Source: Paenacidovorax caeni
GTDB taxonomy: Bacteria > Pseudomonadota > Gammaproteobacteria > Burkholderiales > Burkholderiaceae_C
Direction of reading: 5' to 3'
Length of the DNA stretch: 64,000 nt
Assembly (NCBI RefSeq): GCF_001298675.1
Contig: NZ_CYIG01000005.1
Coordinates: 124,001-188,000, forward strand
The notes under the pieces were generated by a model, which had not been told where the DNA came from, searched no databases, and worked only from the letters and a program-made list of their open reading frames with translations. How positions within the stretch are numbered: position 1 is the first letter of the stretch; the number at the start of each line of letters is the position of its first letter. Shown piece after piece: positions 56,761-63,980 of the stretch. The translations under genes and the position numbers were made by a program.

Positions 56761-56890
56761 GCGCATGCTCCAAGGGATGAATAAAGGGATGGAACGAGGC
56801 CGCCATGATAGCCGCCGGACTGTCGCGCGCGGATCCTGCGGGCGGGCACGCTATGCACGGCTTAGCGAGGATCAATTGGCGCTTTTAAAT

Positions 56891-56909
56891 GAGAATGACT
56901 AACATTCAT
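56891..56909. promoter_or_regulatory. Candidate Fur box
   Basis: GAGAATGACTAACATTCAT matches about 12 of 19 positions of the Fur box and has GAATG/CATTC symmetry. It lies 24 bases before the DUF2061 start and about 130 bases before the divergent SPFH gene. fur is encoded in this window. Confidence 0.45.
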
Positions 56910-56933
56910 CGCAGACTATCCCAGGAGCCCGCC

Positions 56934-57197
56934 ATGTCCCGTCTTCGCGCCACCGCACGCCAGAACCTGCCCACGCTGATGAAGACCGGCAGCTACTACC
57001 TCATCCACATCTGCGTTGCCGCCCTGATGGCCTACGCCGTCACCGGCAACCTGATCGCCTCGCTGACGCTGAGCCTGCTGGAGCCCACGGTGCAGGCCGT
57101 GGCCTTCTTCTTCCATGAAAAGGCGTGGGAACGTGCCGCGCGCCGCCGCCAGGCGCCGGCCATGGACGCTGTGCCTGCGCTGAGGAGCGCGCCATGA
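56934..57197 (+). CDS. DUF2061 small membrane protein
   Basis: The 87-residue protein has a DUF2061 core: GSYYLIHICVAALMAYAVTG and a second hydrophobic stretch LIASLTLSLLEPTVQAVAFF followed by HEKAWERAARRR. Function is unknown. ATG 56934 has an AGGAG site; the ATG at 56889 would place the Fur-box-like site inside the gene. Its stop codon overlaps the start of a 19-codon ORF. Confidence 0.8.
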   Translation: MSRLRATARQNLPTLMKTGSYYLIHICVAALMAYAVTGNLIASLTLSLLEPTVQAVAFFFHEKAWERAARRRQAPAMDAVPALRSAP

Positions 57198-57253
57198 TGA
57201 CGTTCCAGGAATGGCTGGTGGAGCGGCTGGCGGGCTGGGCGCAGAGCCCCTGA
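57194..57253 (+). CDS. Possible 19-residue peptide coupled to DUF2061
   Basis: ATG 57194 overlaps the DUF2061 stop codon (ATGA) and opens a 19-codon frame for MMTFQEWLVERLAGWAQSP, which would be a short amphipathic helix. A GAGGAGCG site lies upstream. No family is recognised and it may be chance. Confidence 0.3.
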   Translation: MMTFQEWLVERLAGWAQSP

Positions 57254-57287
57254 AGGGATGGCACACCCGGAGGACGCAGGCCCCCCG

Positions 57288-57590
57288 TCAGGCGCGCATG
57301 TCGAGCAGCGAGCCGGTCATTTCCTTGGCGGTGCGCAGCACCAGCACATTGGCTTTGAAGGCGTAGGACGCCGCCATCTGCTCCACCACATCTTGCTCCA
57401 GCGCGACGCCGGGCGCGGGCATGCGGGTGGTCTGCGCCTGCACGCCACCCTGGTCGGGGGCGGCCTGCTGTTCCACGGCCTGGCGGCGAAAGCCCGGCGT
57501 GTTCATGTTGGCGACGTTGTGCGCGCTGCTGTCCAGCCGCAGTTGCGCGGCCTGCAGGCCCGAGGATGCGATGGCGAAGGCGGAGGACAT
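57288..57590 (-). CDS. Orphan flagellar rod/hook-like protein (FlgC-like)
   Basis: The 100-residue protein has the N-terminal flagellar rod signature ASSGLQAAQLRLDSSAHNVANMNTPGF (shown by ASSGLQAAQLRLDSSAHNVA and NMNTPGF) and a C-terminal helix (AASYAFKANVLVLRTAKEM) like FlgC. It is shorter than FlgC (about 135) and stands alone without flagellar neighbours. Function unclear; possibly an accessory rod protein. Confidence 0.75.
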   Translation of the reverse strand: MSSAFAIASSGLQAAQLRLDSSAHNVANMNTPGFRRQAVEQQAAPDQGGVQAQTTRMPAPGVALEQDVVEQMAASYAFKANVLVLRTAKEMTGSLLDMRA

Positions 57591-57605
57591 AGCGGCTATG
57601 GTAGC

Positions 57606-57631
57606 GGCATTGGCGCGCCGGCGCCAATGCC
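57606..57631. promoter_or_regulatory. Perfect 11-bp palindrome upstream of the FlgC-like gene
   Basis: GGCATTGGCGC (57606-57616) and GCGCCAATGCC (57621-57631) flank four bases, 16 bases before the FlgC-like start. It may be an operator or hairpin; there is no T-run. Confidence 0.4.
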
Positions 57632-57817
57632 GTTGGTGTCACCGGCTGTGGCAGGGACTGCTTCGTTTCTGAACACCACCGGAGCCGCCTGCTACGGATG
57701 GGCGCAGCGCCGGGCCTGCGTGCGGGATAGGACGGGGTTGGTCAGGGAAAAAATTGCTGGCATGGATGTTGCCGTATCGCAGCACCTCTGTCTTTCCACC
57801 CTGACCCTTCCTCCGTC

Positions 57818-58138
57818 ATGCGCAACATCCTCCTCGCTTCCCTGTGGGCCGCCACCGCCGCGGCCCAGGCCTCCACTGATCTGGGCGCCGCCGCAGAAAT
57901 CGTCAAGGCCAATGGCTGCTACAGCTGCCACTCCGTTTCGGAAAAAATTGTCGGTCCCGCCTTCAGTTCAGTGGCCGACAAATACGCCGGCGACAAGGAC
58001 GCCGTGGCCACGCTGGCGCAGTCCATCCAGATGGGCTCCAAGGGCAAGTGGGGGCGCGCTGCCATGCCCGCGCACTCCAGCCTCAGCGCGCAGGAACTCA
58101 AGCTGCTGGCCAGCTGGGTGCTCAGCGCCAAGCCATGA
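57818..58138 (+). CDS. Class I cytochrome c (c551/c8-like)
   Basis: The 106-residue protein has a signal peptide (LLASLWAATAAAQA), one haem site CYSCHS at mature residue about 17, and the sixth-ligand Met in GRAAMPAHSS. It is a small periplasmic electron carrier, perhaps for the neighbouring flavoprotein or PQQ dehydrogenase modules. It converges on the FccB-like gene. Confidence 0.9.
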   Translation: MRNILLASLWAATAAAQASTDLGAAAEIVKANGCYSCHSVSEKIVGPAFSSVADKYAGDKDAVATLAQSIQMGSKGKWGRAAMPAHSSLSAQELKLLASWVLSAKP

Positions 58139-58152
58139 ACACGTTCTGAGGG

Positions 58153-59433
58153 TCAGCGGCCCCAGATGTCCTGGCTGATCGCGGCGTACCAGGCCGCGCC
58201 GTGGCGCGCCTCGGCGGCGCGGTGCGCGGGCGGGGCGTCCAGCGGGCTCACGCCCACGCTGTGCGGCAGATCGGCGATGTGCCCCTGCTGCGCGCGGTAT
58301 ACCCCCGCCACCGAGATGCCGTAGCCCGGCGCCAGCAGGCTGTAGCAGGTGTTGGCATACCAGGCCGTGGGCGCGGCCCGGCCCGTCAGCGCGGCGGCGA
58401 TGGCCGCGGCCACCACCTTGCCCTGGTTGTTGGCGGCGAAGCCGGACTTCGGGATCGGCCCGGCCAGCGCCGCGTCGCCCAGCACGTGGACGCCGGGCAC
58501 CTGCCGCGACGCGAAGTCTTCGCCGTACACGGGGGCCCAGCCGCTGGCGTCCACCACGCCGGCGCGCGCGGCGATGAAGCCCGCCTTCTGCGGCGGGATG
58601 ACGTTGAGCACGTCGGCGCGGTGGCGTTCGCCAAAGAGGGTTTCCACCTCCAGCGCCTGCGCGTCCACGCGCACCACCTGGCCGTCGCGGGCCAGGCTGA
58701 CCCACTCGACCATGCCGCCGTACAGGGCCTGCCAGCCCTGCAGGAACAGCTCCTTCTTCGAGAAATTGTTCTTCGCGTCCAGCAGCAGCACCTTGCTGCG
58801 CGGCTTGTGCCGGCGCAGGTAGTGCGCGACCAGGCTGGCGCGTTCGTAGGGCCCTGGCGGGCAGCGGAACGGGTTGTCGGGAATGGCCATCACGAACACG
58901 CCGCCGTCGGGCATGGCCTGCAGTTGGCGGCGCAGCAGCCGGGTTTGCGCGCCCGCCTTCCAGGCGTGCGGCGCGTGTTCCGCAGCGGCTTCGCCGTAGC
59001 CTTCGAGCGCGTCCCAGCGCATGTCCACGCCGGGCGAGAGCACCAGGCGGTCCCAGCGCAGCGTCTGGCCCGTGTGCAGGCGCAGCGTGCGCGCGTCGGC
59101 GTCCACGTCGTCGGCCTGCGCGTGGATGACGTGCACGCCCGCCGCGCGCAGGCCGCCGTAGCCGTGGACGATGCTGTCCCAGCCGCGCAGCCCCGCCAGG
59201 TAGTGGTTGGAGAACGGGCAGGTGGCGAAGCGCCGCGCGGGCTCGACCAGCGTGACCTGGACCTGCGGCGCCCAGGCGCGCAGGTAGCGCGCCACCGTGG
59301 CGCCGCCAAAGCCGCCGCCGACCACCACTACGCGCGCGCTGGCGGCCTGTGCGCGCACGAGCGAGGGGGTGAGTGCGGGGGCCGCCAGCCCGGCGGCGCC
59401 GAGCAGGAACTGGCGGCGGGGCAGCGGCGCCAT
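58153..59433 (-). CDS. Flavocytochrome c sulfide dehydrogenase-like flavoprotein (FccB/SoxF)
   Basis: The 426-residue protein has a twin-arginine signal (PLPRRQFLLGAAGLAAPAL), the FAD site VVVVGGGFGGATVARYL, and the FccB Cys residues in FATCPFSNHYLAG and YANTCYSLLAPGYGISV, which form the redox centre. It probably oxidises sulfide or a related reduced compound with the adjacent small cytochrome. ATG 59433 overlaps the cytochrome stop codon. Confidence 0.85.
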   Translation of the reverse strand: MAPLPRRQFLLGAAGLAAPALTPSLVRAQAASARVVVVGGGFGGATVARYLRAWAPQVQVTLVEPARRFATCPFSNHYLAGLRGWDSIVHGYGGLRAAGVHVIHAQADDVDADARTLRLHTGQTLRWDRLVLSPGVDMRWDALEGYGEAAAEHAPHAWKAGAQTRLLRRQLQAMPDGGVFVMAIPDNPFRCPPGPYERASLVAHYLRRHKPRSKVLLLDAKNNFSKKELFLQGWQALYGGMVEWVSLARDGQVVRVDAQALEVETLFGERHRADVLNVIPPQKAGFIAARAGVVDASGWAPVYGEDFASRQVPGVHVLGDAALAGPIPKSGFAANNQGKVVAAAIAAALTGRAAPTAWYANTCYSLLAPGYGISVAGVYRAQQGHIADLPHSVGVSPLDAPPAHRAAEARHGAAWYAAISQDIWGR

Positions 59434-59771
59434 CACGGCCTCGCGTCCTGCGGGCGTGCGAACCACTGGGCCAGGGCCTGCATCTGGGCCGTGTCATAGC
59501 CCTGCATCAGCAGCGGCATGACCGTGGCGCCGGCGACCGGCCCGGACTGGAAGGCCTGCATGCGCGCCAGCAGGAAGGCACTGCCGCGCCCGCGCAGGCC
59601 GGGAATGCTGCCCGCGCCGCGGCCGCCCGGGCCATGGCAGGTGACGCAGGCGGCGGCCAGCAGCGCCGTGTCCTGCGCGCTCACGGGGGGCAAGGTCTGG
59701 GCGGCGCCGGGCTGCAGCCACAGCAGGGCGCAGGCGGCGAGCCAGCGCGGGCCGTCAGTCGAGCCAGCCAC
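59433..59771 (-). CDS. Monohaem cytochrome c, FccA/SoxE-like partner
   Basis: The 112-residue protein has a signal peptide (WLAACALLWLQPGAAQ), one haem site CVTCHG and a Met near the C-terminus (GATVMPLLMQGYD) that may be the sixth ligand. Its stop overlaps the flavoprotein start (ATGA), so the two probably form a complex, like the cytochrome and flavoprotein subunits of flavocytochrome c. It overlaps pqqD by 17 bases. Confidence 0.85.
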   Translation of the reverse strand: MAGSTDGPRWLAACALLWLQPGAAQTLPPVSAQDTALLAAACVTCHGPGGRGAGSIPGLRGRGSAFLLARMQAFQSGPVAGATVMPLLMQGYDTAQMQALAQWFARPQDARP

Positions 59772-60033
59772 GGCGCGTGCCCTCGGCGATCAGCGCGCAC
59801 ACCTGGGGGGCGATGCCCTGGGTGTCGAACAGCGCTTCGAGTTCGCTGACGATGTCGGCCACGGTGTGGCGCCCGTCGCAGCGGCGCAGGATCTCGGCGG
59901 CGCTGTCGTTGAGCTGCACGGTGCCTTCGGGGTCGCGCAGCACCCAGCGCGTCTGCGCACTCTCGTATTGCAGGCGCAGGCGGCGCGAGAGGTGGGGCAG
60001 CGCGGGCGCGTGCAGGGCGGCGTCGAAGTTCAT
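59755..60033 (-). CDS. pqqD: PqqD-like peptide chaperone
   Basis: The 92-residue protein has the PqqD fold motifs LRLQYESAQTRWVLRDPEG, VQLNDSAAEILRRCDGRHTV and ADIVSELEALFD. PqqD binds the PqqA precursor for PqqE. No pqqA, pqqB, pqqC or pqqE lies in the window, so this may be a stand-alone copy. It overlaps the cytochrome gene, tying it to that operon. Confidence 0.88.
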   Translation of the reverse strand: MNFDAALHAPALPHLSRRLRLQYESAQTRWVLRDPEGTVQLNDSAAEILRRCDGRHTVADIVSELEALFDTQGIAPQVCALIAEGTRRGWLD

Positions 60034-60070
60034 GGCGGGCCTCCCCGGTGGTGTCCCGCCGGTGCCGATG

Positions 60071-60124
60071 CTTTATTTTTTATAGCTGCTGGCGCTTGCT
60101 GCATAAGGGTTTGGCGTTGTTTTT
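60071..60124 (+). repeat. Palindromic repeat, copy 16
   Basis: TTATAGCTGCTGGCGCTTGC and ATAAGGGTTTGGCGTTGTTT match the family. It lies between the pedF-like and pqqD genes and its end touches the pedF-like stop codon (60123-60125). Confidence 0.8.
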
Positions 60125-60587
60125 ACTTCAAAGGCACGGTTTCCACGTAGCTGCGCAGCGCCCAGGCCAGCTCCGGGCTGACCACGCCCTCCCAGGGCGG
60201 CATGTGGACGATGCCGAACTTCTGCTTGCCGTAGCGCACCGATTTGATGAAGAACGCATCGGCATCGCCCAGGCAGCGCTGGCGCAGGGCGTCGTCCGCA
60301 ATGCGCTTGCAGCGCGTGCCCAGGCGCCGCAGGTCCGGCGCAGGAGAGCGCGCGCCGTTGGCGTTTTCGCCATGGCACTTGGCGCAGCTCTGGTTGAAGG
60401 CGGCCTGCCCGATGGCGATGGCCTGCGCGTCGCCGCGCAGGGGGTTGGGCTCGGCCCAGGTGCGGGCCTGCGCGGGCAGCGCCGAGGTATCGACCTGCGG
60501 GGCGACACGCTCGATGGCCTGTGCGGTCAGAGCCAGGCCCATGCCGAGCAGCCACGCGGCGGGTGTCAGGAAAGCGGGGTGGGGCAT
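60123..60587 (-). CDS. pedF: PedF-like cytochrome c550
   Basis: The 154-residue cytochrome has a signal peptide (LGMGLALTAQA), the haem site SCAKCHGENANGA, and a Met candidate in GIVHMPPWEGVVSPE. PedF/ExaB-type cytochromes take electrons from PQQ alcohol dehydrogenases. It is downstream of the exaA and pentapeptide genes on the same strand; a second PedF-like gene lies divergent at 63427. Confidence 0.9.
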   Translation of the reverse strand: MPHPAFLTPAAWLLGMGLALTAQAIERVAPQVDTSALPAQARTWAEPNPLRGDAQAIAIGQAAFNQSCAKCHGENANGARSPAPDLRRLGTRCKRIADDALRQRCLGDADAFFIKSVRYGKQKFGIVHMPPWEGVVSPELAWALRSYVETVPLK

Positions 60588-60590
60588 GGC

Positions 60591-61184
60591 TTATCTCCAA
60601 TCGGCGCGGCAGCCCTTGCAGCCTTGCAGTTGGGACTCGGACACCAGGGTGTAGAGCACGTGGTTGCCTTCGAACACGGCGTCCGTCAGGTTGGTGGCGA
60701 CGAACTTGGTTTCCTGCAGGTCGCTGGCGATGAAGCGCGTGCCGACGAACCAGGCGTGGTTGAGGCGCGCCATCTCCAGGCTGGCGCCGTCGAACACGGC
60801 GCCGGAGAAGTCCGAGCGCATCAGGCGCGCGCTCTCCAGGTCGGTGCCGATGAAGCGGGCGTTCTTGAAGTCGGCATTGGCCGCCGAGGCCTTGGACAGG
60901 CGCGCGCCGGTGAGGTTGGCGCCTTCCAGGTCGGCGGCCGAGAGGTTGGCGCCGCGCAGATCGGCGCGCGTCAGGTCGGCGCCGCGCAGGTCGGCACCGA
61001 CCAGGTTCGCGCCCACCAGGCTGGCGTGGCGCAGATCCGCGCCGGGGCAGCGCGTGTAGGGCCAGATGGGGCAGCCGTTGACGACCAGGGGTTCGTCCGG
61101 CGCGGCGGGCTGCGCCGGCGCGCTGCTGGCCCAGGCCAGGCAGGCCACCCCTGCCAGGGTGAAGCGGGTGAGAAGGTTCTTCAT
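60591..61184 (-). CDS. Secreted pentapeptide-repeat protein
   Basis: The 197-residue protein has a signal peptide (LAGVACLAWASSAPAQ) and about 20 pentapeptide repeats of A(D/N)LXX type (residues 50-165: ADLRHASLVGANLVGADL and on), forming a right-handed beta-helix, with Cys pairs at both ends. Exported pentapeptide proteins occur with PQQ dehydrogenases; the role is unknown. It precedes the pedF-like gene by three bases. Confidence 0.88.
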   Translation of the reverse strand: MKNLLTRFTLAGVACLAWASSAPAQPAAPDEPLVVNGCPIWPYTRCPGADLRHASLVGANLVGADLRGADLTRADLRGANLSAADLEGANLTGARLSKASAANADFKNARFIGTDLESARLMRSDFSGAVFDGASLEMARLNHAWFVGTRFIASDLQETKFVATNLTDAVFEGNHVLYTLVSESQLQGCKGCRADWR

Positions 61185-61263
61185 GGTGAGGGGCGGCTGC
61201 GAGAGAGGTTCGTGAACCCCCCTCCTGTCGCTGGGGGGGCAGGAAGGGGAGCGGGGCGGCAGC

Positions 61264-63153
61264 TTATTGGGCTGCCACCTTCTGCGCCTTGGGCAGCTTG
61301 AACACCCACATGGAGCCGCCCTGCGAGACCTGCTTGGTCAGCTCGGCCATGTCGCCGCCCCACAGCGGCACGGCGCCGCCATAGCCGGACTGGATGGCCA
61401 CGTACTGCTCGCCGTCCATCTCCCAGGTCACGGGCACCGAGACCACGCCCGAGCCGGTCTGGAACTTCCACAGCTCCTTGCCGTTCTTGGCGTCGAAAGC
61501 CTTCACGTAGCCGTCGGACGTGCCGGTGATGAGCAGGCCGCCGGCCGTGGTGAGCGTGCCCGCCCACAGCGGGAACTGCTCCTTGTGCTCCCACTCGATC
61601 TTGCCGGTCTGCGGGTTGATGGCGCGCAGCGTGCCCACGTGGTCGTCATGCAGCTTCTTGATGCGGAAGCCCTGGCCCAGGTAGGCCGCGCCGGGCTTGT
61701 AGGTGATGTGCTCGGACCAGTAGTCCATGGCCCAGTGGTTGGCCGGGATGTAGAACAGGCCGGTGTCGGGGCTGTAGCTCATCGGCATCCAGTTGGTGCC
61801 GCCGAGGAACGGTGGCGAGACGAAGATGCTTTCGCCCTTTTCCTCGCCTTCCTTGGGCTCGGGCGGGCGGTTGTTGTTCTCGATCGGCAGGCCGGTCTTG
61901 AGGTCGAAGCCCTTGGCCCAGGTGATGCCATCGACGAACGGCCAGGCGTTGATGATGGCGGCCTGCTTCCAGGGGTGGCCGGTGTCGCTCTTGGCGAGCT
62001 TCTCGCGGTCGGTCACGAAGAAGAAGCCGTTGCGGTCGGCGTGGGCCGAGGCCTTGACGGTCTTGCCGGTCTTCTGGTCCTTGTAATCGAACAGCAGCAC
62101 CGAGTTGTTGCCCGAGAAGTCCCAGGCGTCGTTCGGCGTGTGCGAGAAGAAGCCCTTCAGGTCGCCGGTCGTCGGGTCGATGTAGGCCTGGCCCGAGGTG
62201 TAGAGGCTGGGCCAGTTGCGCGGGTCGTCGCCCTTGGCGGTGCGCTTCCAGGTGTTCCAGGGCGCGGGGTTGCCGGTGCCGACGACGATGGTATTGGTCT
62301 CCACGTCGAACGACGGCGTCTGCCACGGCGCGCCGCCGCCCTGGCTCCAGGCCTCGGCCTTGCCGGTGGGGCTGTTCGGGTCGTTGGGCCAGCTCGGCGC
62401 CTTGGGGTCGCCTGTGGGCGTGCTGGGCTGGCCGTTCAGGCGGCCCACGTGGCCTTCGACCAGGGGGCGCGCCCAGACTTCCTTGCCGGTGTCGGGGTCG
62501 CGCGCATACAGGTAGCCGACCACGCCGAATTCGTCGCCCGAGGAGCCGTGCACCAGCAGCACCTTGCCGGTCTTCTGATCCTTGATGATGAAGGGCGCGC
62601 CGGTCATGGTGTAGCCCACCTTGTGGTCGCCGAACTTCTCGTTCCACACCACCTTGCCGGTGGCGCGGTCCAGCGCCACGATGCGCGCGTCCAGCGTCCC
62701 GAAGTACACCTTGTCGCCATAGATAGCGGGGCCGCGGTTGACCACGTCGCAGCAGGGGCGGATGTCCTCGGGCAGGCGGTGCTCGTAGGTCCACAGACGC
62801 TTGCCGCTGCGCGCGTCCAGCGCCACGAAGCGCGAGTACGAGGCGGTGACGTAGATCACGCCGTCATGGATCAGCGCCTGTGCCTCCTGGCCGCGCTGCT
62901 TCTCGCCGCCGAAGGAGTAGCTCCACACCGGCACCAGGCCGGCGACGTTCTTGGTGGTCAGCGTCTTGGCCGGGCTGTAGCGCTGCGCCGTCAGGCCCAG
63001 ACCGTAGGTCAGCACGTCCGCCGTGCTCTTGTGGTCGTTGGCGATTTCTTCCCAGGTGACGGGCTTGACGTTGGCGGCCTGGGCCGTCAGCGCCAGGGCG
63101 GCGGCTGCGGCCAGGCTGCCCAGGCGCAGGTGCTTGGATACCGGTGAGGACAT
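61264..63153 (-). CDS. exaA: PQQ-dependent alcohol dehydrogenase, calcium type (ExaA/PedE)
   Basis: The 629-residue quinoprotein has a Sec signal ([14 protein letters not shown]), the adjacent Cys-Cys in IRPCCDVVNRG, and the catalytic Asp in HTPNDAWDFSGNN. The residue two after the catalytic Asp is Ser, as in calcium-dependent ExaA/PedE and unlike the Asp of lanthanide types. Tryptophan-docking propeller repeats run throughout. It should oxidise ethanol or other alcohols in the periplasm and pass electrons to PedF-like cytochromes. A near-perfect sigma-54 promoter lies about 48 bases upstream. Confidence 0.93.
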   Translation of the reverse strand: MSSPVSKHLRLGSLAAAAALALTAQAANVKPVTWEEIANDHKSTADVLTYGLGLTAQRYSPAKTLTTKNVAGLVPVWSYSFGGEKQRGQEAQALIHDGVIYVTASYSRFVALDARSGKRLWTYEHRLPEDIRPCCDVVNRGPAIYGDKVYFGTLDARIVALDRATGKVVWNEKFGDHKVGYTMTGAPFIIKDQKTGKVLLVHGSSGDEFGVVGYLYARDPDTGKEVWARPLVEGHVGRLNGQPSTPTGDPKAPSWPNDPNSPTGKAEAWSQGGGAPWQTPSFDVETNTIVVGTGNPAPWNTWKRTAKGDDPRNWPSLYTSGQAYIDPTTGDLKGFFSHTPNDAWDFSGNNSVLLFDYKDQKTGKTVKASAHADRNGFFFVTDREKLAKSDTGHPWKQAAIINAWPFVDGITWAKGFDLKTGLPIENNNRPPEPKEGEEKGESIFVSPPFLGGTNWMPMSYSPDTGLFYIPANHWAMDYWSEHITYKPGAAYLGQGFRIKKLHDDHVGTLRAINPQTGKIEWEHKEQFPLWAGTLTTAGGLLITGTSDGYVKAFDAKNGKELWKFQTGSGVVSVPVTWEMDGEQYVAIQSGYGGAVPLWGGDMAELTKQVSQGGSMWVFKLPKAQKVAAQ

Positions 63154-63200
63154 GGTGGTTGTCTCCTTGTGTTGTGGTGGATGAATCACGCCAGCAATGA

Positions 63201-63216
63201 GGCAAGAGGCGTGCCA
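63201..63216 (-). promoter_or_regulatory. Sigma-54 (-24/-12) promoter of exaA
   Basis: On the minus strand the sequence is TGGCACG-N4-TTGCC, a match to the consensus TGGCACG-N4-TTGCW at all but the last base. It ends about 48 bases before the exaA ATG, a normal leader length. Transcription therefore needs an NtrC/AcoR-type activator. Confidence 0.8.
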
Positions 63217-63283
63217 AGAAGGTTTTGGCAGCAGTACGCCGGGGTTTGCCGCGTCTTGCGTTCAAATGTGGAGCGCAGCGCGC

Positions 63284-63316
63284 TGCCCGGCTGTTCATTT
63301 CAGGAGCAGCCGGGCA
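63284..63316. promoter_or_regulatory. Palindrome in the exaA/pedF2 gap, possible activator site
   Basis: TGCCCGGCTG (63284-63293) and CAGCCGGGCA (63307-63316) form a perfect 10-bp dyad around 13 bases. It is roughly 100 bases upstream of the exaA start site and 55 bases upstream of the pedF2 -24 box, a suitable place for an enhancer-binding activator. Confidence 0.5.
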
Positions 63317-63330
63317 CGCCCTGGCGCAAA

Positions 63331-63357
63331 CTGGGACAGCGCGCGGCGCCGTCCCAG
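63331..63357. promoter_or_regulatory. Second palindrome in the exaA/pedF2 gap
   Basis: CTGGGAC (63331-63337) and GTCCCAG (63351-63357) form a perfect 7-bp dyad around 13 bases, the same spacer as the first dyad. It may be a second activator site. Confidence 0.4.
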
Positions 63358-63370
63358 GGCACATGCGCGG

Positions 63371-63386
63371 TGGCATGCAAATTGCG
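63371..63386 (+). promoter_or_regulatory. Sigma-54 promoter of the second pedF-like gene
   Basis: TGGCATG-N4-TTGCG has the essential GG and GC doublets 12 bases apart and a strong match elsewhere. It lies about 41 bases before the ATG at 63427. Confidence 0.7.
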
Positions 63387-63426
63387 CAAGCGGGTTCATC
63401 CCTTTTCCATAATCAGGAGACAACCC

Positions 63427-63915
63427 ATGCAGCAATCTTTCTTCGTACCGGCACGGCGCGGCCTGCTGGCCCTGGCGCTGGCCTGCGGCGCCACCGCCGC
63501 CCTGGCGCACGGCGACGTGGTGCCCCAGGCCGTGGACACCAGCACCCTGCCCCAGCTCGGCACGAAATGGCGCGAGTCCAACCCGTACAGCAGCGGCGAG
63601 GGGCACAAGGAGGCGCTGCGCATCGGCAGCTCGGCCTACAACCAGAACTGCGCGCGCTGCCATGGGCTGGAGGCCATCTCCGGCGGCATCGCGCCCGACC
63701 TGCGCAAGTTCGACGAGGAATGCGCCGGCTACGCCGACGCCGCCAAGGCCAAGGTGTGCTACCAGGAGATGGACGACTACTACGCCGGCACGGTGCGCCG
63801 CGGCCGCACGCGCGACGGGCGGGTGTACATGCCGCCGTTCGAGGGCACGCTGACGCAGGAGGCCATCTGGTCGATCCGCACCTACCTGGAGGACCGGCGG
63901 AACTCCGTGAAGTGA
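63427..63915 (+). CDS. pedF: PedF-like cytochrome c550, second copy
   Basis: The 162-residue cytochrome has a signal peptide (LLALALACGATAALAHG), the haem site CARCHGLEAISGG and a Met candidate in YMPPFEGTLTQEAIW. It is divergent from exaA with its own sigma-54 promoter, so both may be induced together. It begins with a proper AGGAGA site. The repeat copy 17 follows its stop codon. Confidence 0.9.
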   Translation: MQQSFFVPARRGLLALALACGATAALAHGDVVPQAVDTSTLPQLGTKWRESNPYSSGEGHKEALRIGSSAYNQNCARCHGLEAISGGIAPDLRKFDEECAGYADAAKAKVCYQEMDDYYAGTVRRGRTRDGRVYMPPFEGTLTQEAIWSIRTYLEDRRNSVK

Positions 63916-63926
63916 TTGCGATGACA

Positions 63927-63980
63927 AGCAAAAATGGCTGCCAGCGCCCGTCTAATAAGCGCTGGCAGCTATTGAATAAG
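63927..63980 (+). repeat. Palindromic repeat, copy 17
   Basis: CTGCCAGCGC (63939-63948) and GCGCTGGCAG (63960-63969) with AAT-rich ends form the family's full hairpin. It follows the second pedF-like gene at the end of the window. Confidence 0.8.

Noticed and set aside
53731-56784. A 1017-codon open frame on the plus strand
   Set aside because: It is antisense to the DUF350, DUF4178 and SPFH genes and shows only shadow composition.
46001-57253. Prophage or IS insertion around the R-M operon
   Set aside because: No integrase, transposase, phage structural gene or clear direct repeats were seen, so transfer by homologous replacement is more likely.
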